From Delftia tsuruhatensis NBRC 16741 (GTDB lineage Bacteria > Pseudomonadota > Gammaproteobacteria > Burkholderiales > Burkholderiaceae_C), in NCBI RefSeq assembly GCF_001571325.1, contig NZ_BCTO01000030.1, positions 1 to 64,000 of the forward strand: 64,000 nt of DNA. The letters run 5' to 3'. Below, one piece after another: positions 1 to 8,224 of this stretch. The position numbers and the translations under genes were made by a program. Position 1 is the first letter of the stretch; each line of letters opens with the position of its first letter. The notes below the pieces were generated by a model, which did no database searches, was not told where the DNA came from, and was given only the letters and a program-made list of their open reading frames with translations.

Positions 1-368
1 ACCGGCAGCAGCCCAGAGCTTCCCTCCCTTCGACTCCACAGAGGTCACCAGCCGAGGCTTCGGTCTCGTTCGCGCCTGATCTAGGGCAGTCACTCTGCAC
101 GGCTGGCTGATTTTGGATGCGCTCAGCCCCACGGCCAGGGGCGCCCTCGATGCGACGTTAGGACACAGCCCGCAAGGCTGCATGGTGATTCAGCGCCAGC
201 CTTTCGCCGGAAGTTCTGTGTGCTCCTGCAGGCCTCGCTTCGCCGCTGGGCAGCGCGGGCGCGCCCCGAAAAAACTAAAGATCAGTGGCGGAAGAACTAA
301 TGTGTAGTGGCGTTCCGCAACTCTCTCCTACCCCAGCACCCCCTGATGACGCGCCTGGCAACGCGATC

Positions 369-386
369 TGCTCAGACTTGCTCAGA
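369..386 (+). repeat. Tandem octamer TGCTCAGA, 10-bp period
   Basis: TGCTCAGA occurs at 369-376 and again at 379-386, so the copies sit one helical turn apart. They lie about 160 bases upstream of the start at 542. The spacing suits a pair of protein contacts on one DNA face, but no regulator can be named. Confidence 0.3.
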
Positions 387-423
387 TTCAGAATGTTTCT
401 TTTTGTTCTAATTTGTAGCAAAA

Positions 424-438
424 GTCTCACTATGAGAC
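424..438. promoter_or_regulatory. Perfect 15-bp palindrome GTCTCA-CTA-TGAGAC
   Basis: Six-base arms (424-429 and 433-438) flank a 3-base centre, about 100 bases before the IPTL-CTERM gene. It could be an operator for that gene. Its role is inferred only from position. Confidence 0.3.
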
Positions 439-541
439 CAAGGCCCAAACCTCCGGTCCAAGCAAGTCTTCTTTCCAGCCTCCCCAATCCTCAAGGCGTG
501 CATTGCAAGCTTTCAGGGTTTTTCCTCAAAGGTGTCCACAC

Positions 542-2611
542 ATGATTCAGCGCCGTTCTTTGCAGCACGTCCTCGCCGCCGCTTCGCTCTCACTCATTGC
601 CTGTGCCGTAAGCGCCGCCGATTACGCCTACATTCCCAATTCAGGCAGCAGAACAATTTCGGTCATCAATACCGCGACTGGCGAACTTTCCACCACATTA
701 AGTCCAGCAAGCATGGACGCAACGTTAAATAATAACATCTACACTCTTGCATTGCGACCAGGCGCCAACAATGAGTCGTGGTTCGGGCAATATCTATCAA
801 ACAACAAACTAGGCGTCATTGACACGACAAACAACACACTGAAGACAGTAATCAATGGTACTGGAGGCTCTGTAGCCATAACTTTTTCTTTAAATGGCAC
901 AATAGCTTATGTCAGTGACTACTCCGGTCAAAAGCTGCATGTCATTGACGCCACCACAAAACAGATAACGAACAGCCTGAGCACCGGATGCCAGACCATC
1001 GCCTCTGCACTAAGCGCTGATGGCGCATCGCTTTACGTACGGTGCGATTCTGGGGTAATCCAAAAACTGGACACAGCAACTAACACGTTGTCCACGCTCC
1101 CAAATACCACCACTAATGGTTATGGGTTAGCTTATGACCCCACAGGCAGCGGAAAGCTTTACGCTTCCAACAATTCAGCCCCAATTGTTTATCTGCTTAA
1201 CTTATCGGATAATTCGGTTACTCAGATACCAATAACTGGACTTCAAGGTGCCGCTAGTAAAGTCGCAGTACGCAAAAATGGCAGCAAGCTGTATGTCGGA
1301 GGAGGAAATAATGTACTCCACATTGTTGACACTGCTAACACCTCAACGCAAACCTCGATCACACTGAACGGTCCAGCATCTACCATTACAGGGCTTGGTA
1401 TCTCGGCAAACGATGCGGCGTTGTATGCCATTACATCGAATGGCACAGTCCATGTCATTGATGTCGCCACCGATACGGAAACCAAGACGATATCTGCCGC
1501 AGCCGGCGCCTCTTCTTTCTGGATCTGGGGTGACTTCCTCGGCAACGTCGTCGCCAGTGCCACGCCGGGTGGACCCTCGGTGGCATCGATTGCCCCGCAG
1601 GGCACACCATCAGCCAGCGCCACAAGCATCAATTTCGCAGTGACCTTCAGCGAAGCGGTCAACGGAGTGGATGGCACCGATTTCGCGCTGACCACTACAG
1701 GCACCGCCACCGGCACGATGGGCACGCCATCCAGTGCCGACAACGGCATCACATGGACTGTACCCGTCACTGCCATCAGCGGCACGGGCAGCCTGCGCCT
1801 GGACCTCAACAGCAGCGGCACCGGCATCGAGAGCACCGCAGCAGCCAAGCCCATTGCAGGGGGCTTCGCGACAGGAACCGTGCACAACGTTGATGTACAG
1901 GTGCCAGTCGCTGGCGCTTGTGGCACGGCGGCGGGCCAAGCCACGGCACTGGCCCCTGCAGCGGGCCTGTGCAGCGCGGGCACGGCTACGGCGATCTCCA
2001 GCGCCAGTGGCAAATACACCTGGCAGTGCCAGGGCTTGAACGGCGGCAGCGCCAACAGCTGCGAAGCCCCCTGGTCCACCGCTGGAGGCAGCAAGGCAAT
2101 GGTCGCACTGCAGACAGCCAACGGTTGGCAGGTGAGCAACGCCAGCTTCAGCACCACGCCACCCGCGACCGCTCCGCAAGGCGTGACTTTCCCCTCTGGA
2201 CTGCTCTCGCTGAATCTCAGCAGCGGCAACCTGGGCAGCGATGCAACCGTCACCCTGAACTTCAGCACACCGGTGCCTGCAGGCGCGGTATACATGAAGT
2301 ACGGCCCCAGCCCTGATGGTTTCAACTGCCAAGGCGCAGCATGTGCTCAACCACACTGGTACCAACTGCCTGCCAACCGTGCTGTGCTGGCATCGGACCG
2401 GCTGAGCGCCACGTTGACGCTGACCGACGGCGGGCTCGGCGACAACGACGGCATAGCCAACCAATCCATCCAGGATCCGGGAGGCTTTGCACTGCTGGCA
2501 GCACCCGCCAGCACTGCGGCGATTCCCACCCTGTCTGAATGGGGCATCATCGCGCTGTCGTCCCTTCTGGCCATGTTCGGCATCGCAAGAATGCGCCGCC
2601 GCCAGGGCTGA
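542..2611 (+). CDS. Exported beta-propeller protein with choice-of-anchor U-like domain and IPTL-CTERM tail
   Basis: The start is taken at 542, giving 689 aa that open with a Sec signal (MIQRRSLQHVLAAASLSLIA). An in-frame ATG at 503 would put 13 extra residues before the signal. The N-terminal half has repeated 'YVTN'-type blades (YIPNSGSRTISVINT, AYVSDYSGQKLHVIDAT, YAITSNGTVHVIDVAT). It is followed by an Ig-like domain (from PSVASIAPQGTP) and a domain with 'YMKYGPSPDG...HWYQLP...LTDGGLGDND', typical of choice-of-anchor U. The C-terminus is IPTLSEWGII, a hydrophobic helix and RMRRR, the IPTL-CTERM sorting signal of betaproteobacteria, so the protein is probably processed at the envelope. No sorting enzyme lies nearby. 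The 5' half is strikingly AT-richer than the 3' half (bases 841-900 are 40% GC, 1921-1980 are 80%), which suggests a mosaic gene. Function unknown. Confidence 0.85.
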   Translation: MIQRRSLQHVLAAASLSLIACAVSAADYAYIPNSGSRTISVINTATGELSTTLSPASMDATLNNNIYTLALRPGANNESWFGQYLSNNKLGVIDTTNNTLKTVINGTGGSVAITFSLNGTIAYVSDYSGQKLHVIDATTKQITNSLSTGCQTIASALSADGASLYVRCDSGVIQKLDTATNTLSTLPNTTTNGYGLAYDPTGSGKLYASNNSAPIVYLLNLSDNSVTQIPITGLQGAASKVAVRKNGSKLYVGGGNNVLHIVDTANTSTQTSITLNGPASTITGLGISANDAALYAITSNGTVHVIDVATDTETKTISAAAGASSFWIWGDFLGNVVASATPGGPSVASIAPQGTPSASATSINFAVTFSEAVNGVDGTDFALTTTGTATGTMGTPSSADNGITWTVPVTAISGTGSLRLDLNSSGTGIESTAAAKPIAGGFATGTVHNVDVQVPVAGACGTAAGQATALAPAAGLCSAGTATAISSASGKYTWQCQGLNGGSANSCEAPWSTAGGSKAMVALQTANGWQVSNASFSTTPPATAPQGVTFPSGLLSLNLSSGNLGSDATVTLNFSTPVPAGAVYMKYGPSPDGFNCQGAACAQPHWYQLPANRAVLASDRLSATLTLTDGGLGDNDGIANQSIQDPGGFALLAAPASTAAIPTLSEWGIIALSSLLAMFGIARMRRRQG

Positions 2612-2615
2612 AAAC

Positions 2616-2640
2616 AAAAGCCACCTTCGGGTGGCTTTTT
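2616..2640 (+). terminator. Rho-independent terminator
   Basis: GCCACC-TTCG-GGTGGC stem-loop with a UUCG-type tetraloop and a run of T, four bases after the IPTL-CTERM stop codon. Confidence 0.9.
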
Positions 2641-2809
2641 TCATTTCACCGGCCGCGAAACGAGCAACCGGGCTTACCGCTCTCTGCCGTCCCTCAATGC
2701 ATTTCCTTGATAGCTCCATGGCAAGAACCCAGAACCCGGCTCCAACACAAAAAATCGTCACCGTCAGCTGACTCAATGCCTACCATGGATCAATACTGGA
2801 AATCCTCAA

Positions 2810-2862
2810 TTCAATCCCATTGAGATGATCGCAATGTGGATGCGATCTCAATATCAATTGAA
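2810..2862. promoter_or_regulatory. Long imperfect inverted repeat upstream of tyrosinase
   Basis: TTCAAT (2810-2815), ATTGAGAT (2819-2826) and GATCGCA (2827-2833) are mirrored by TGCGATC (2841-2847), ATCTCAAT (2845-2852) and ATTGAA (2857-2862). It can fold as a hairpin with small bulges and a 7-base loop, or serve as an extended operator. It lies about 95 bases before the start codon and has no T-run after it, so it is not a simple terminator. Confidence 0.5.
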
Positions 2863-2886
2863 ATGCCCTACCCGACACAATAAAAA
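2858..2886 (+). promoter_or_regulatory. Possible sigma-70 promoter for the tyrosinase operon
   Basis: TTGAAA (2858-2863), a 17-base spacer and TAAAAA (2881-2886). The -35 overlaps the right arm of the inverted repeat, so a protein bound there would block it. The -10 match is weak. Confidence 0.25.
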
Positions 2887-2955
2887 AACAATTCCTTGCA
2901 AAATAAAATCCGCCTTCATACACTCCAGTCTCCAACTTTCATGGAGGAGAACGCA

Positions 2956-4437
2956 ATGACTGGAATTCGTCGTGATGTCAATCAAGGTGGAACTATCTGG
3001 AATGAAACGCTGATCTGGTATTCCAAGGCCGTGGGGCACCTTTACTCTCTTCCCATTACGGACAGGACCAGCTGGAGATATCTTGCCGCCATTCATGGCA
3101 TCAACAAGAGCGGCTGGATCAGTGCCGGCGTGCTTTCGGCCAAGGACCCTTTGCCACCCACATCCGAAACCGAGGAGATGTGGGACCAATGCCAGCATGG
3201 CACCTGGTACTTTCTTCCCTGGCATCGCGGCTATCTCGCCGCATTCGAAGCCATTGTGGCGAAGACCGTCAAGGAGCTTGGCGGTCCTGCGGACTGGGCG
3301 CTTCCCTATTGGAACTACCTGAATTCCAGCAATCAGGCCGCACGCAACATACCCCAGGCTTTCCTGGAAGAGAAATTGCCGGATGGTTCTCCCAATTTCC
3401 TGGCCAAGGCCAGGCGCAATGGGTCAAAGCGCCTGGGACCAACGCCTGACATTCCCCGTGATATCACGCTGGGTTGCCAGGACTACCACCGCTTCACCAG
3501 CGCTCCCGGCACCTTGGAATACGGCGGTGGCATCACCGCCTTTTCCCATGACGGCAGCGACACTGGCGCCATTGAATCCAATCCGCACAATCTGGTTCAC
3601 ATCATGGTCGGCGGACTGCAGGAGCCCTATGGATTCATGTCAGACCCCGACTATGCCGCCCTGGACCCGATTTTCTGGGTGCACCATTGCAATGTGGACC
3701 GGCTTTGGGCCGCCTGGCTGACCCAGCCCGGCAACATCCAGGACAACAGCGCCGCCTGGAGCAACGGACCTGCCGGCCGCGGCTTCGTCATGCCGGACAC
3801 CGAAGGAAAGCTGGCCTCCTATGATCCGGGTGAAACCCTGCCTGGCGGTGCGCTGGCCCCTGACTATGACAATCTGACCAGCGGCACGGGCGCCACCACG
3901 CTGACGGCCAGCACGGCAGGCCTCACACCGCAGGAGATCGACATGCCCGCAGAATTCTCGACGGTCCCGCCGCCCGCGCCGCGTGTACTGGGCTCCAATG
4001 CGGAGCGGGTCATCGTGGGCCGCACGCCGCGGCTGACCACCGTATCGATCGCGGACCCCGGTGCCGCAAAGGTCGAGTTGCTGCAGGCAGGCGCCGCGCT
4101 GCCGCGGCCACAGCGCTACTTTCTTCACCTGGAAGGCATTCGCGGCAATGCGCCCAGCGGCGTGCTGACGGTCTCCATCGGCTCGCCCGGGGCGGCGGCG
4201 CGGCATGCAGACACCGTCGCCCTGTTCGGATTGGCCAAGGCCTCGGCCAGCGACGGACCGCATGGAGGCAACGGACTGGGCGCCACCATCGACATCACCG
4301 ATGCCACGCAGGCCATCCTGGACGCAGGCGGCAGTCTGGACCAGTTGAACGTGGCCATCGAACAGCCCGAAGCCGACCCCGGGCGCGAAATCACCGTGGA
4401 CCGCGTGAGCGTGGTCGCACAGGACGCCACCCGCTAA
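2956..4437 (+). CDS. Tyrosinase (type 3 copper polyphenol oxidase) with C-terminal shielding-type domain
   Basis: A 493-aa binuclear copper oxidase that should hydroxylate or oxidise phenols to quinones. CuA ligands are His47 (AIHG), His81 (QCQHGTW) and His90 (PWHRG). CuB ligands are His211 and His215 (NPHNLVH) and His243/244 (FWVHHCNVDRLW). After residue about 340 comes a beta-rich C-terminal region (PPPAPRVLGSN...YFLHLEGI) like the KFDV/shielding domain of plant-type polyphenol oxidases, which usually keeps the enzyme latent. The start at 2956 was chosen because GGAGGAG lies at 2943-2949; the in-frame ATG at 2941 would include that motif in the coding region. There is no signal peptide. The DUF2182 membrane protein follows 9 bases later, probably in the same operon. 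Confidence 0.9.
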   Translation: MTGIRRDVNQGGTIWNETLIWYSKAVGHLYSLPITDRTSWRYLAAIHGINKSGWISAGVLSAKDPLPPTSETEEMWDQCQHGTWYFLPWHRGYLAAFEAIVAKTVKELGGPADWALPYWNYLNSSNQAARNIPQAFLEEKLPDGSPNFLAKARRNGSKRLGPTPDIPRDITLGCQDYHRFTSAPGTLEYGGGITAFSHDGSDTGAIESNPHNLVHIMVGGLQEPYGFMSDPDYAALDPIFWVHHCNVDRLWAAWLTQPGNIQDNSAAWSNGPAGRGFVMPDTEGKLASYDPGETLPGGALAPDYDNLTSGTGATTLTASTAGLTPQEIDMPAEFSTVPPPAPRVLGSNAERVIVGRTPRLTTVSIADPGAAKVELLQAGAALPRPQRYFLHLEGIRGNAPSGVLTVSIGSPGAAARHADTVALFGLAKASASDGPHGGNGLGATIDITDATQAILDAGGSLDQLNVAIEQPEADPGREITVDRVSVVAQDATR

Positions 4438-4446
4438 GGCCCGCGT

Positions 4447-5205
4447 ATGGACGCGCTGCTGAGAGACCTGCGGACCGCTCCCGCGCCAGCACTGATGGCC
4501 GTGTCGGGGGCAGGCTTCATCAGCCTGGCCATCAGCCCGCCTGCCACGCCCGGCCTGTCGCTGTGCGGCTCGCTGTCCTCGGTCACGCTGGCCGACCTGT
4601 CGCCGCTGGTGCTGGACGGGCACACGCTCGGCATCCTCGGTGTGGCATGGCTGGCCATGGTTCTGGCCATGATGCCGCTGCTGGCACTGCGGCAGGTGCG
4701 CCACGCCATGCGATCGAGCGTGGCCCGCCGGCGCCTGCTGGCGGCGGGCCTGCTGCTTGCGGGCTATGCGCTGGTGTGGATGGCGGCCGGCCTGGTCATG
4801 GTGCCGCTTGCCGCCCTCTTGCACGCAGCCGCGCATCCCGCGCTCATTCTTGCCTGCATTGCCGTGGCGGTCCTGTGGAGTTCATCGCCCGCAGGAACGC
4901 GCGCCCACAATGCCTGCCACAGGCTGTACCCCGTGGCCGCCAGCGGCCCCACGGCCAACCGGGACAGCCTGCAGCACGGACTGCGAACCGGCGTGGCATG
5001 CGCCACGGCATGCTGGCCGTGGATGCTGGCGCCCTTCGCCTTTCCCGCGGCCTGGCACCTGCCGGCCATGGCTGTTGCTGCCGTTTTGCTCTTTGTGGAG
5101 CGCACAGGCCCATCGCTGCGGCCCGCCTGGCGCCTGCCCTATGTCCTGCGGCGCCTTCTGCACGGCAAGCCGCGCACGTCGCTGGGCCGGGCGACAAGAC
5201 ACTGA
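4447..5205 (+). CDS. DUF2182-family predicted metal-binding integral membrane protein
   Basis: 252 aa with about five hydrophobic helices (near 50-80, 95-120, 125-145, 185-200, 205-225). It carries the family pattern 'SSPAGTRAHNACHR...DSLQHGLRTGVACATACWPWM', with paired His/Cys residues that could hold a metal in the membrane plane. The family (COG5486) is annotated as predicted metal-binding, with no firm function. It starts 9 bases after the tyrosinase stop. Partnership with a copper enzyme suggests copper delivery or maturation, comparable in role, not in sequence, to the MelC1 caddie protein. That role is inference. Confidence 0.75.
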   Translation: MDALLRDLRTAPAPALMAVSGAGFISLAISPPATPGLSLCGSLSSVTLADLSPLVLDGHTLGILGVAWLAMVLAMMPLLALRQVRHAMRSSVARRRLLAAGLLLAGYALVWMAAGLVMVPLAALLHAAAHPALILACIAVAVLWSSSPAGTRAHNACHRLYPVAASGPTANRDSLQHGLRTGVACATACWPWMLAPFAFPAAWHLPAMAVAAVLLFVERTGPSLRPAWRLPYVLRRLLHGKPRTSLGRATRH

Positions 5206-5224
5206 ACCTTGTGGAGGGTGAGCC

Positions 5225-5782
5225 TCACCCCCGCCCGGCCAGCTCCGCCACCCCTCGCACCAGCGCACGCCCGGCGTCCGTCGCCTTGCCGTAATGCGCC
5301 AGCAGTGCCTGTACATCGGCGTCGGGCGCATGGGAGCGCAGGGACAGCAGCACGTAGCAGATATCGACGCCGGCAAGGTGCAATTGCTGCAGCGCCGTGG
5401 CGTCGGGGACGAGGGCGCCGGACTCGAATTGCTGCAGGACCTGTTTGGCTTGGCCGGCCTTGCGGGCGAGTTCGGCTTCGCTGAGGTTCAGGCGCTGGCG
5501 CTCCTGCTGCAGGCGGGCCGCGAGGGTGGGTTCGGGGCGCTCATGCTGGATGGCGTTCGGGTCAAACGAGCGGAGGCCGGTCAGCACAAAGGAAATGTCC
5601 AGGCCATGCGCAGAAATCCGTGCAAGAAACTCGGCGCTGACGGTTGCCACGTCACGCTCCCAGTCCTGATAAGTGCGCATTTTGGTGCCGCCCAGCTTGG
5701 CCATGTCCGCTTGAGACAGGCCGAGACGCTCGCGCTCCTGACGAAGGCGTTCACCAAAAATTACACGGATTTCTGCATTCAT
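5225..5782 (-). CDS. Transcriptional regulator with two XRE-type helix-turn-helix domains
   Basis: 185 aa from the ATG at 5782. Two Cro/C1-like HTH units are visible: 'RLRQERERLGLSQADMAKLG...YQDWERD' (about 10-50) and 'RLQQERQRLNLSEAELARKAG...QQFESG' (about 90-130), each followed by a similar 'G(V/L)DI.(Y/F)VL' strand. The protein therefore looks like an internal duplication of one repressor module. The frame stays open to a TTG at 5842, but ATG 5782 places the candidate operator at its own start, as expected for autoregulation. It converges with the DUF2182 gene (20 bases between stops). No phage genes are nearby. Confidence 0.75.
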   Translation of the reverse strand: MNAEIRVIFGERLRQERERLGLSQADMAKLGGTKMRTYQDWERDVATVSAEFLARISAHGLDISFVLTGLRSFDPNAIQHERPEPTLAARLQQERQRLNLSEAELARKAGQAKQVLQQFESGALVPDATALQQLHLAGVDICYVLLSLRSHAPDADVQALLAHYGKATDAGRALVRGVAELAGRG

Positions 5783-5808
5783 CTTGTTGACGACCACGGA
5801 TTTCCGTG
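5764..5808. promoter_or_regulatory. Candidate autoregulatory operators of the double-HTH gene
   Basis: CACGGATTTCCGTG at 5795-5808 is a near-perfect palindrome. The half-site CACGGATTTC recurs at 5764-5773, 31 bases away (about three helical turns) and over the first codons of the HTH gene. Paired sites spaced on one face of the helix fit a dimeric repressor. Confidence 0.5.
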
Positions 5809-5902
5809 CAATAGCGATGTACCTTGTAGACCTTGACTCCAAATACTACCTGACCCCTCAGGCGGCTCCTTTGCGCGCCTGTACGTTGCACGAAGGAGGT
5901 CC

Positions 5903-6571
5903 ATGAAGCACTCCGCCGCCAAACCGTCGCGCAAGAAGCTCGCTGCGGCGTACCGCGCGCTGTTTCAGCAGGCGGCTGAAGCGCTCCGGCCGGCCGCGAT
6001 GACCGCCGAAGACCACCGGCACGGCGTCGAATCCGACCGCCTGCTGCGCATTGCCAGCGGTGTGGCCCGCAGTGCCGCGCAGGCCGACTCATCGCAGGAC
6101 CTGCAGGACCCGCAGAACATGGCCTTTGACGTGGCGGCCTGCATCAACGCGGCGCGCCTGGTGCCCGGCCATGCGGAATCCGCCCCGCGCTCCGGCCTGC
6201 TGGCCGAGGCGGCGCTGGCGCTCTCACAGATCTCTGAAACGCCGGCGGACCACATCGTTTTTCCCCGTGACACGCTGGCCAGGCTGCAGGCGGAGAGCGT
6301 TGCCGATCCCGCGCCCGCACAGTGGCGCGAGCTGGCCCGCCAGGCCAACTACGAGGCCCAGCAGCTGGCACAGGCGCTGATGCAGATGGGCCATCGCCAG
6401 GACACGGAGACCCATGTCGTGGCGCACGGCATGGCGGCGCGCATTGCGCAGCTGACGGAGATCGTTTTCGTGGCCGCCGCCCTGCATGGCGAGCACCGTG
6501 ATGGCTGGGGCGCGCCGGTCCTGCGCGACGTGCGCCATATCTTTGAAGGCGGCATGGGCCGCCTGGGATGA
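5903..6571 (+). CDS. Hypothetical helical protein
   Basis: 222 aa, alanine-rich and predicted mostly alpha-helical, with no signal peptide or membrane segment. I recognise no domain. The start is well supported by AAGGAGG six bases before ATG 5903. It is transcribed divergently from the double-HTH regulator and converges with the PAS chemoreceptor gene, so the operator region at 5764-5808 could also control it. Coding status rests on the ribosome site, frame length and high-GC codon use. Confidence 0.65.
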   Translation: MKHSAAKPSRKKLAAAYRALFQQAAEALRPAAMTAEDHRHGVESDRLLRIASGVARSAAQADSSQDLQDPQNMAFDVAACINAARLVPGHAESAPRSGLLAEAALALSQISETPADHIVFPRDTLARLQAESVADPAPAQWRELARQANYEAQQLAQALMQMGHRQDTETHVVAHGMAARIAQLTEIVFVAAALHGEHRDGWGAPVLRDVRHIFEGGMGRLG

Positions 6572-6583
6572 GCGGGGCGCGGC

Positions 6584-7921
6584 TCAGCTCTGGACGACGA
6601 CGTTCTCCAGCCTCAGCACGGCTTCGCGCACCTCGCCCAGGCGCGTGTCCTGCGCCTGCGAGGCCTGGATGATGGTGTCCATGATGTCGCTGGCATTCAC
6701 GGCAGCCGCGCGCATCTGCTTCATCATGTCGCCGGATTCATTCACACGCTCGAAGCCCAGCTGCACGCTGGCCGCAGACGCGCCGATGACGGATTTGACC
6801 TCCCTGGCCGCCTCGGCGCAGCGCTGGGCCAGGCTGCGCACTTCGCCGGCCACGACACCGAACCCGCGCCCCTGCTCGCCCGCACGCGCGGCTTCGACGG
6901 CGGCGTTGAGCGCCAGCAGATTGGTCTGGAAGGCAATGCCATCGATCAGGCCCACCATCTCGCCGATGCGACGGGAGTTGCTGGAGATGCTGGACATGGC
7001 GTCGACCGCGCTGTCCAGGGCCACGTCGCCGCGCTGGGCAATGCGCGTCACGTCCCGCGCCTGGGCATGCGCGTCATGCGCCTGGGCAGCGCTGTCGCGC
7101 ACCAATTGCTGCAGTTGCTCGAAAGCCGATTGCACCAGGCGCGTGGCCTCGTAGCGCTGCGTGATGTCGGTGGCGTACTTCACCACCTTGAAGGGCTGGC
7201 CGGACTGGTTGAGCACGGGGCTGTAGTTGGCCTCGATCCAGACATCGTTGCCCAGGCGCCCTATGCGCCGGAACTGGCCCCGGTAGTGCTTGCCCTGCGA
7301 CAGGTGCGCCCAGAAGGCCGCGTACTCGGCCGAGCTGCGCTCCTGCGGGGCCACGAATATGCTGTGGTGCCGGCCGACCAGCTCGTCTTCGGATGCATAG
7401 CCCATGGCCTGCAGAAAATTGCGGTTGCAGCGCAGGATGCTGCCGTCCAGACCGAACTCGATCACGGCCTGGGCCCTGCCTACCGCCGCCAGCTGGCTGC
7501 TGGCTTCGGCATCGCGCAGCACTTCGGCCGAGATATCCATGGCGTACTTGACGACCCGCAGCACCTGTCCACGGCTGTCGAGCACGGGGCTGTAGTTGGC
7601 CTGCAGCCAGACCTCACGTCCCTGGTGGTCGATGCGCCGGCACCGGCCCACAAAGGCCTGCCCGCGCGCAAGCCGTGCCCAGAAGTCCCGATAGTCCCTG
7701 GCCTGCGCATCCGCCGGATCCAGGAAGATGCGGTGGTGCTGCCCGCGCAGCTCGTCCAGCTCATAGCCCATGAGGTCCAGAAACTGCGCGTTGGCGAAGA
7801 GGATGTGGCCCTGGGGATCGAGCTCGAGGACGGCCTGGGTGCTGTACAAGGCCTTCAGTTGGGAGCTTGGGGAATCGGAACGCAGGCCGAGCCTGGACAG
7901 GATGGAGCGGATGCCGCGCAT
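6584..7921 (-). CDS. Soluble methyl-accepting chemotaxis protein with two PAS domains (BdlA/Aer-like)
   Basis: 445 aa with no membrane segment. PAS1 (about 20-130, '[28 protein letters not shown]') and PAS2 (about 145-255, '[26 protein letters not shown]') are close copies; each ends with the PAC-like 'VVKYA(M/T)DI(S/T)'. The rest (about 290-445) is an MCP signalling domain with the hairpin tip '[15 protein letters not shown]', shorter than in transmembrane receptors. The layout matches the Pseudomonas biofilm-dispersion sensor BdlA, which senses redox or nutrient state in the cytoplasm and feeds chemosensory and c-di-GMP control. A BdlA-type role is inferred from architecture. Confidence 0.85.
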   Translation of the reverse strand: MRGIRSILSRLGLRSDSPSSQLKALYSTQAVLELDPQGHILFANAQFLDLMGYELDELRGQHHRIFLDPADAQARDYRDFWARLARGQAFVGRCRRIDHQGREVWLQANYSPVLDSRGQVLRVVKYAMDISAEVLRDAEASSQLAAVGRAQAVIEFGLDGSILRCNRNFLQAMGYASEDELVGRHHSIFVAPQERSSAEYAAFWAHLSQGKHYRGQFRRIGRLGNDVWIEANYSPVLNQSGQPFKVVKYATDITQRYEATRLVQSAFEQLQQLVRDSAAQAHDAHAQARDVTRIAQRGDVALDSAVDAMSSISSNSRRIGEMVGLIDGIAFQTNLLALNAAVEAARAGEQGRGFGVVAGEVRSLAQRCAEAAREVKSVIGASAASVQLGFERVNESGDMMKQMRAAAVNASDIMDTIIQASQAQDTRLGEVREAVLRLENVVVQS

Positions 7922-7980
7922 GGAAGCCCTTGTTATTCAGCGCTGAATGGGTGATTGGCGCCCGACAATGGGCTGGTCTG

Positions 7981-7995
7981 GCAACGATTGTATCT
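7981..7995 (-). promoter_or_regulatory. TACAATCG-type promoter element (copy 1)
   Basis: Read on the minus strand this is AGATACAATCGTTGC, containing the -10-like TACAAT about 60-70 bases upstream of the PAS receptor start. The identical 15-mer occurs at 47263-47277, also upstream of a minus-strand gene. No clear -35 is seen. Confidence 0.35.
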
Positions 7996-8040
7996 GTTTG
8001 CTATTTTCTGCACTCTTCGCATTGACGTGCACTTTCTGTC

Positions 8041-8099
8041 AGAAAATGCCTACAGAATTAAAAAAATTGCCCTTCAATTCACAATTGTTTGCATTTTCT
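8041..8099. promoter_or_regulatory. Separated inverted half-sites AGAAAATGC / GCATTTTCT
   Basis: Nine-base perfect inverted arms at 8041-8049 and 8091-8099, centres 50 bases apart, in the divergent promoter region. This is consistent with two binding sites for one regulator. The inner sequence is AT-rich. Confidence 0.3.
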
Positions 8100-8224
8100 C
8101 AAGGCATCCAATTCCCTTTTTCCACCCAAGTCTTTCAAGCAGCAAGAAACACATGTAACTAATTGATATAGAGTTCGCAGCATTCCGTCGCTTGGCGGTG
8201 TCCTCTGTCTTGTGTGCTTGAAAA

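Larger units (their letters stand above)
1..541. other. Leading non-coding region
   Basis: I see no supportable gene here. The open frames are short, overlap one another and lack a ribosome binding site. The stretch becomes AT-richer toward 360-541, as expected of a promoter region for the gene starting at 542. It holds a tandem octamer at 369-386 and a 15-bp palindrome at 424-438, listed separately. Confidence 0.5.
2641..2955. other. AT-rich intergenic region before the tyrosinase
   Basis: No gene is supported in this stretch. It contains a long imperfect inverted repeat (2810-2862) and a candidate promoter (2858-2886), described separately. Confidence 0.5.
7922..8224. other. AT-rich divergent intergenic region
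   Basis: Separates the minus-strand PAS receptor from the plus-strand roadblock gene. Contents: a 15-base element shared with the rubredoxin promoter region (7981-7995), the arms AGAAAATGC (8041-8049) and GCATTTTCT (8091-8099), and runs such as AATTAAAAAAATTG. No coding frame with a ribosome site is seen. Confidence 0.5.

Noticed and set aside
113..545. Short plus- and minus-strand frames in the leading region
   Set aside because: Overlapping, no Shine-Dalgarno, no recognisable sequence; the region looks like a promoter and upstream spacer.
1243..2776. Long minus-strand frames (360 and 388 codons) across the IPTL-CTERM gene
   Set aside because: Shadow frames of the GC-rich 3' half; no ribosome site, and composition is unlike a protein.
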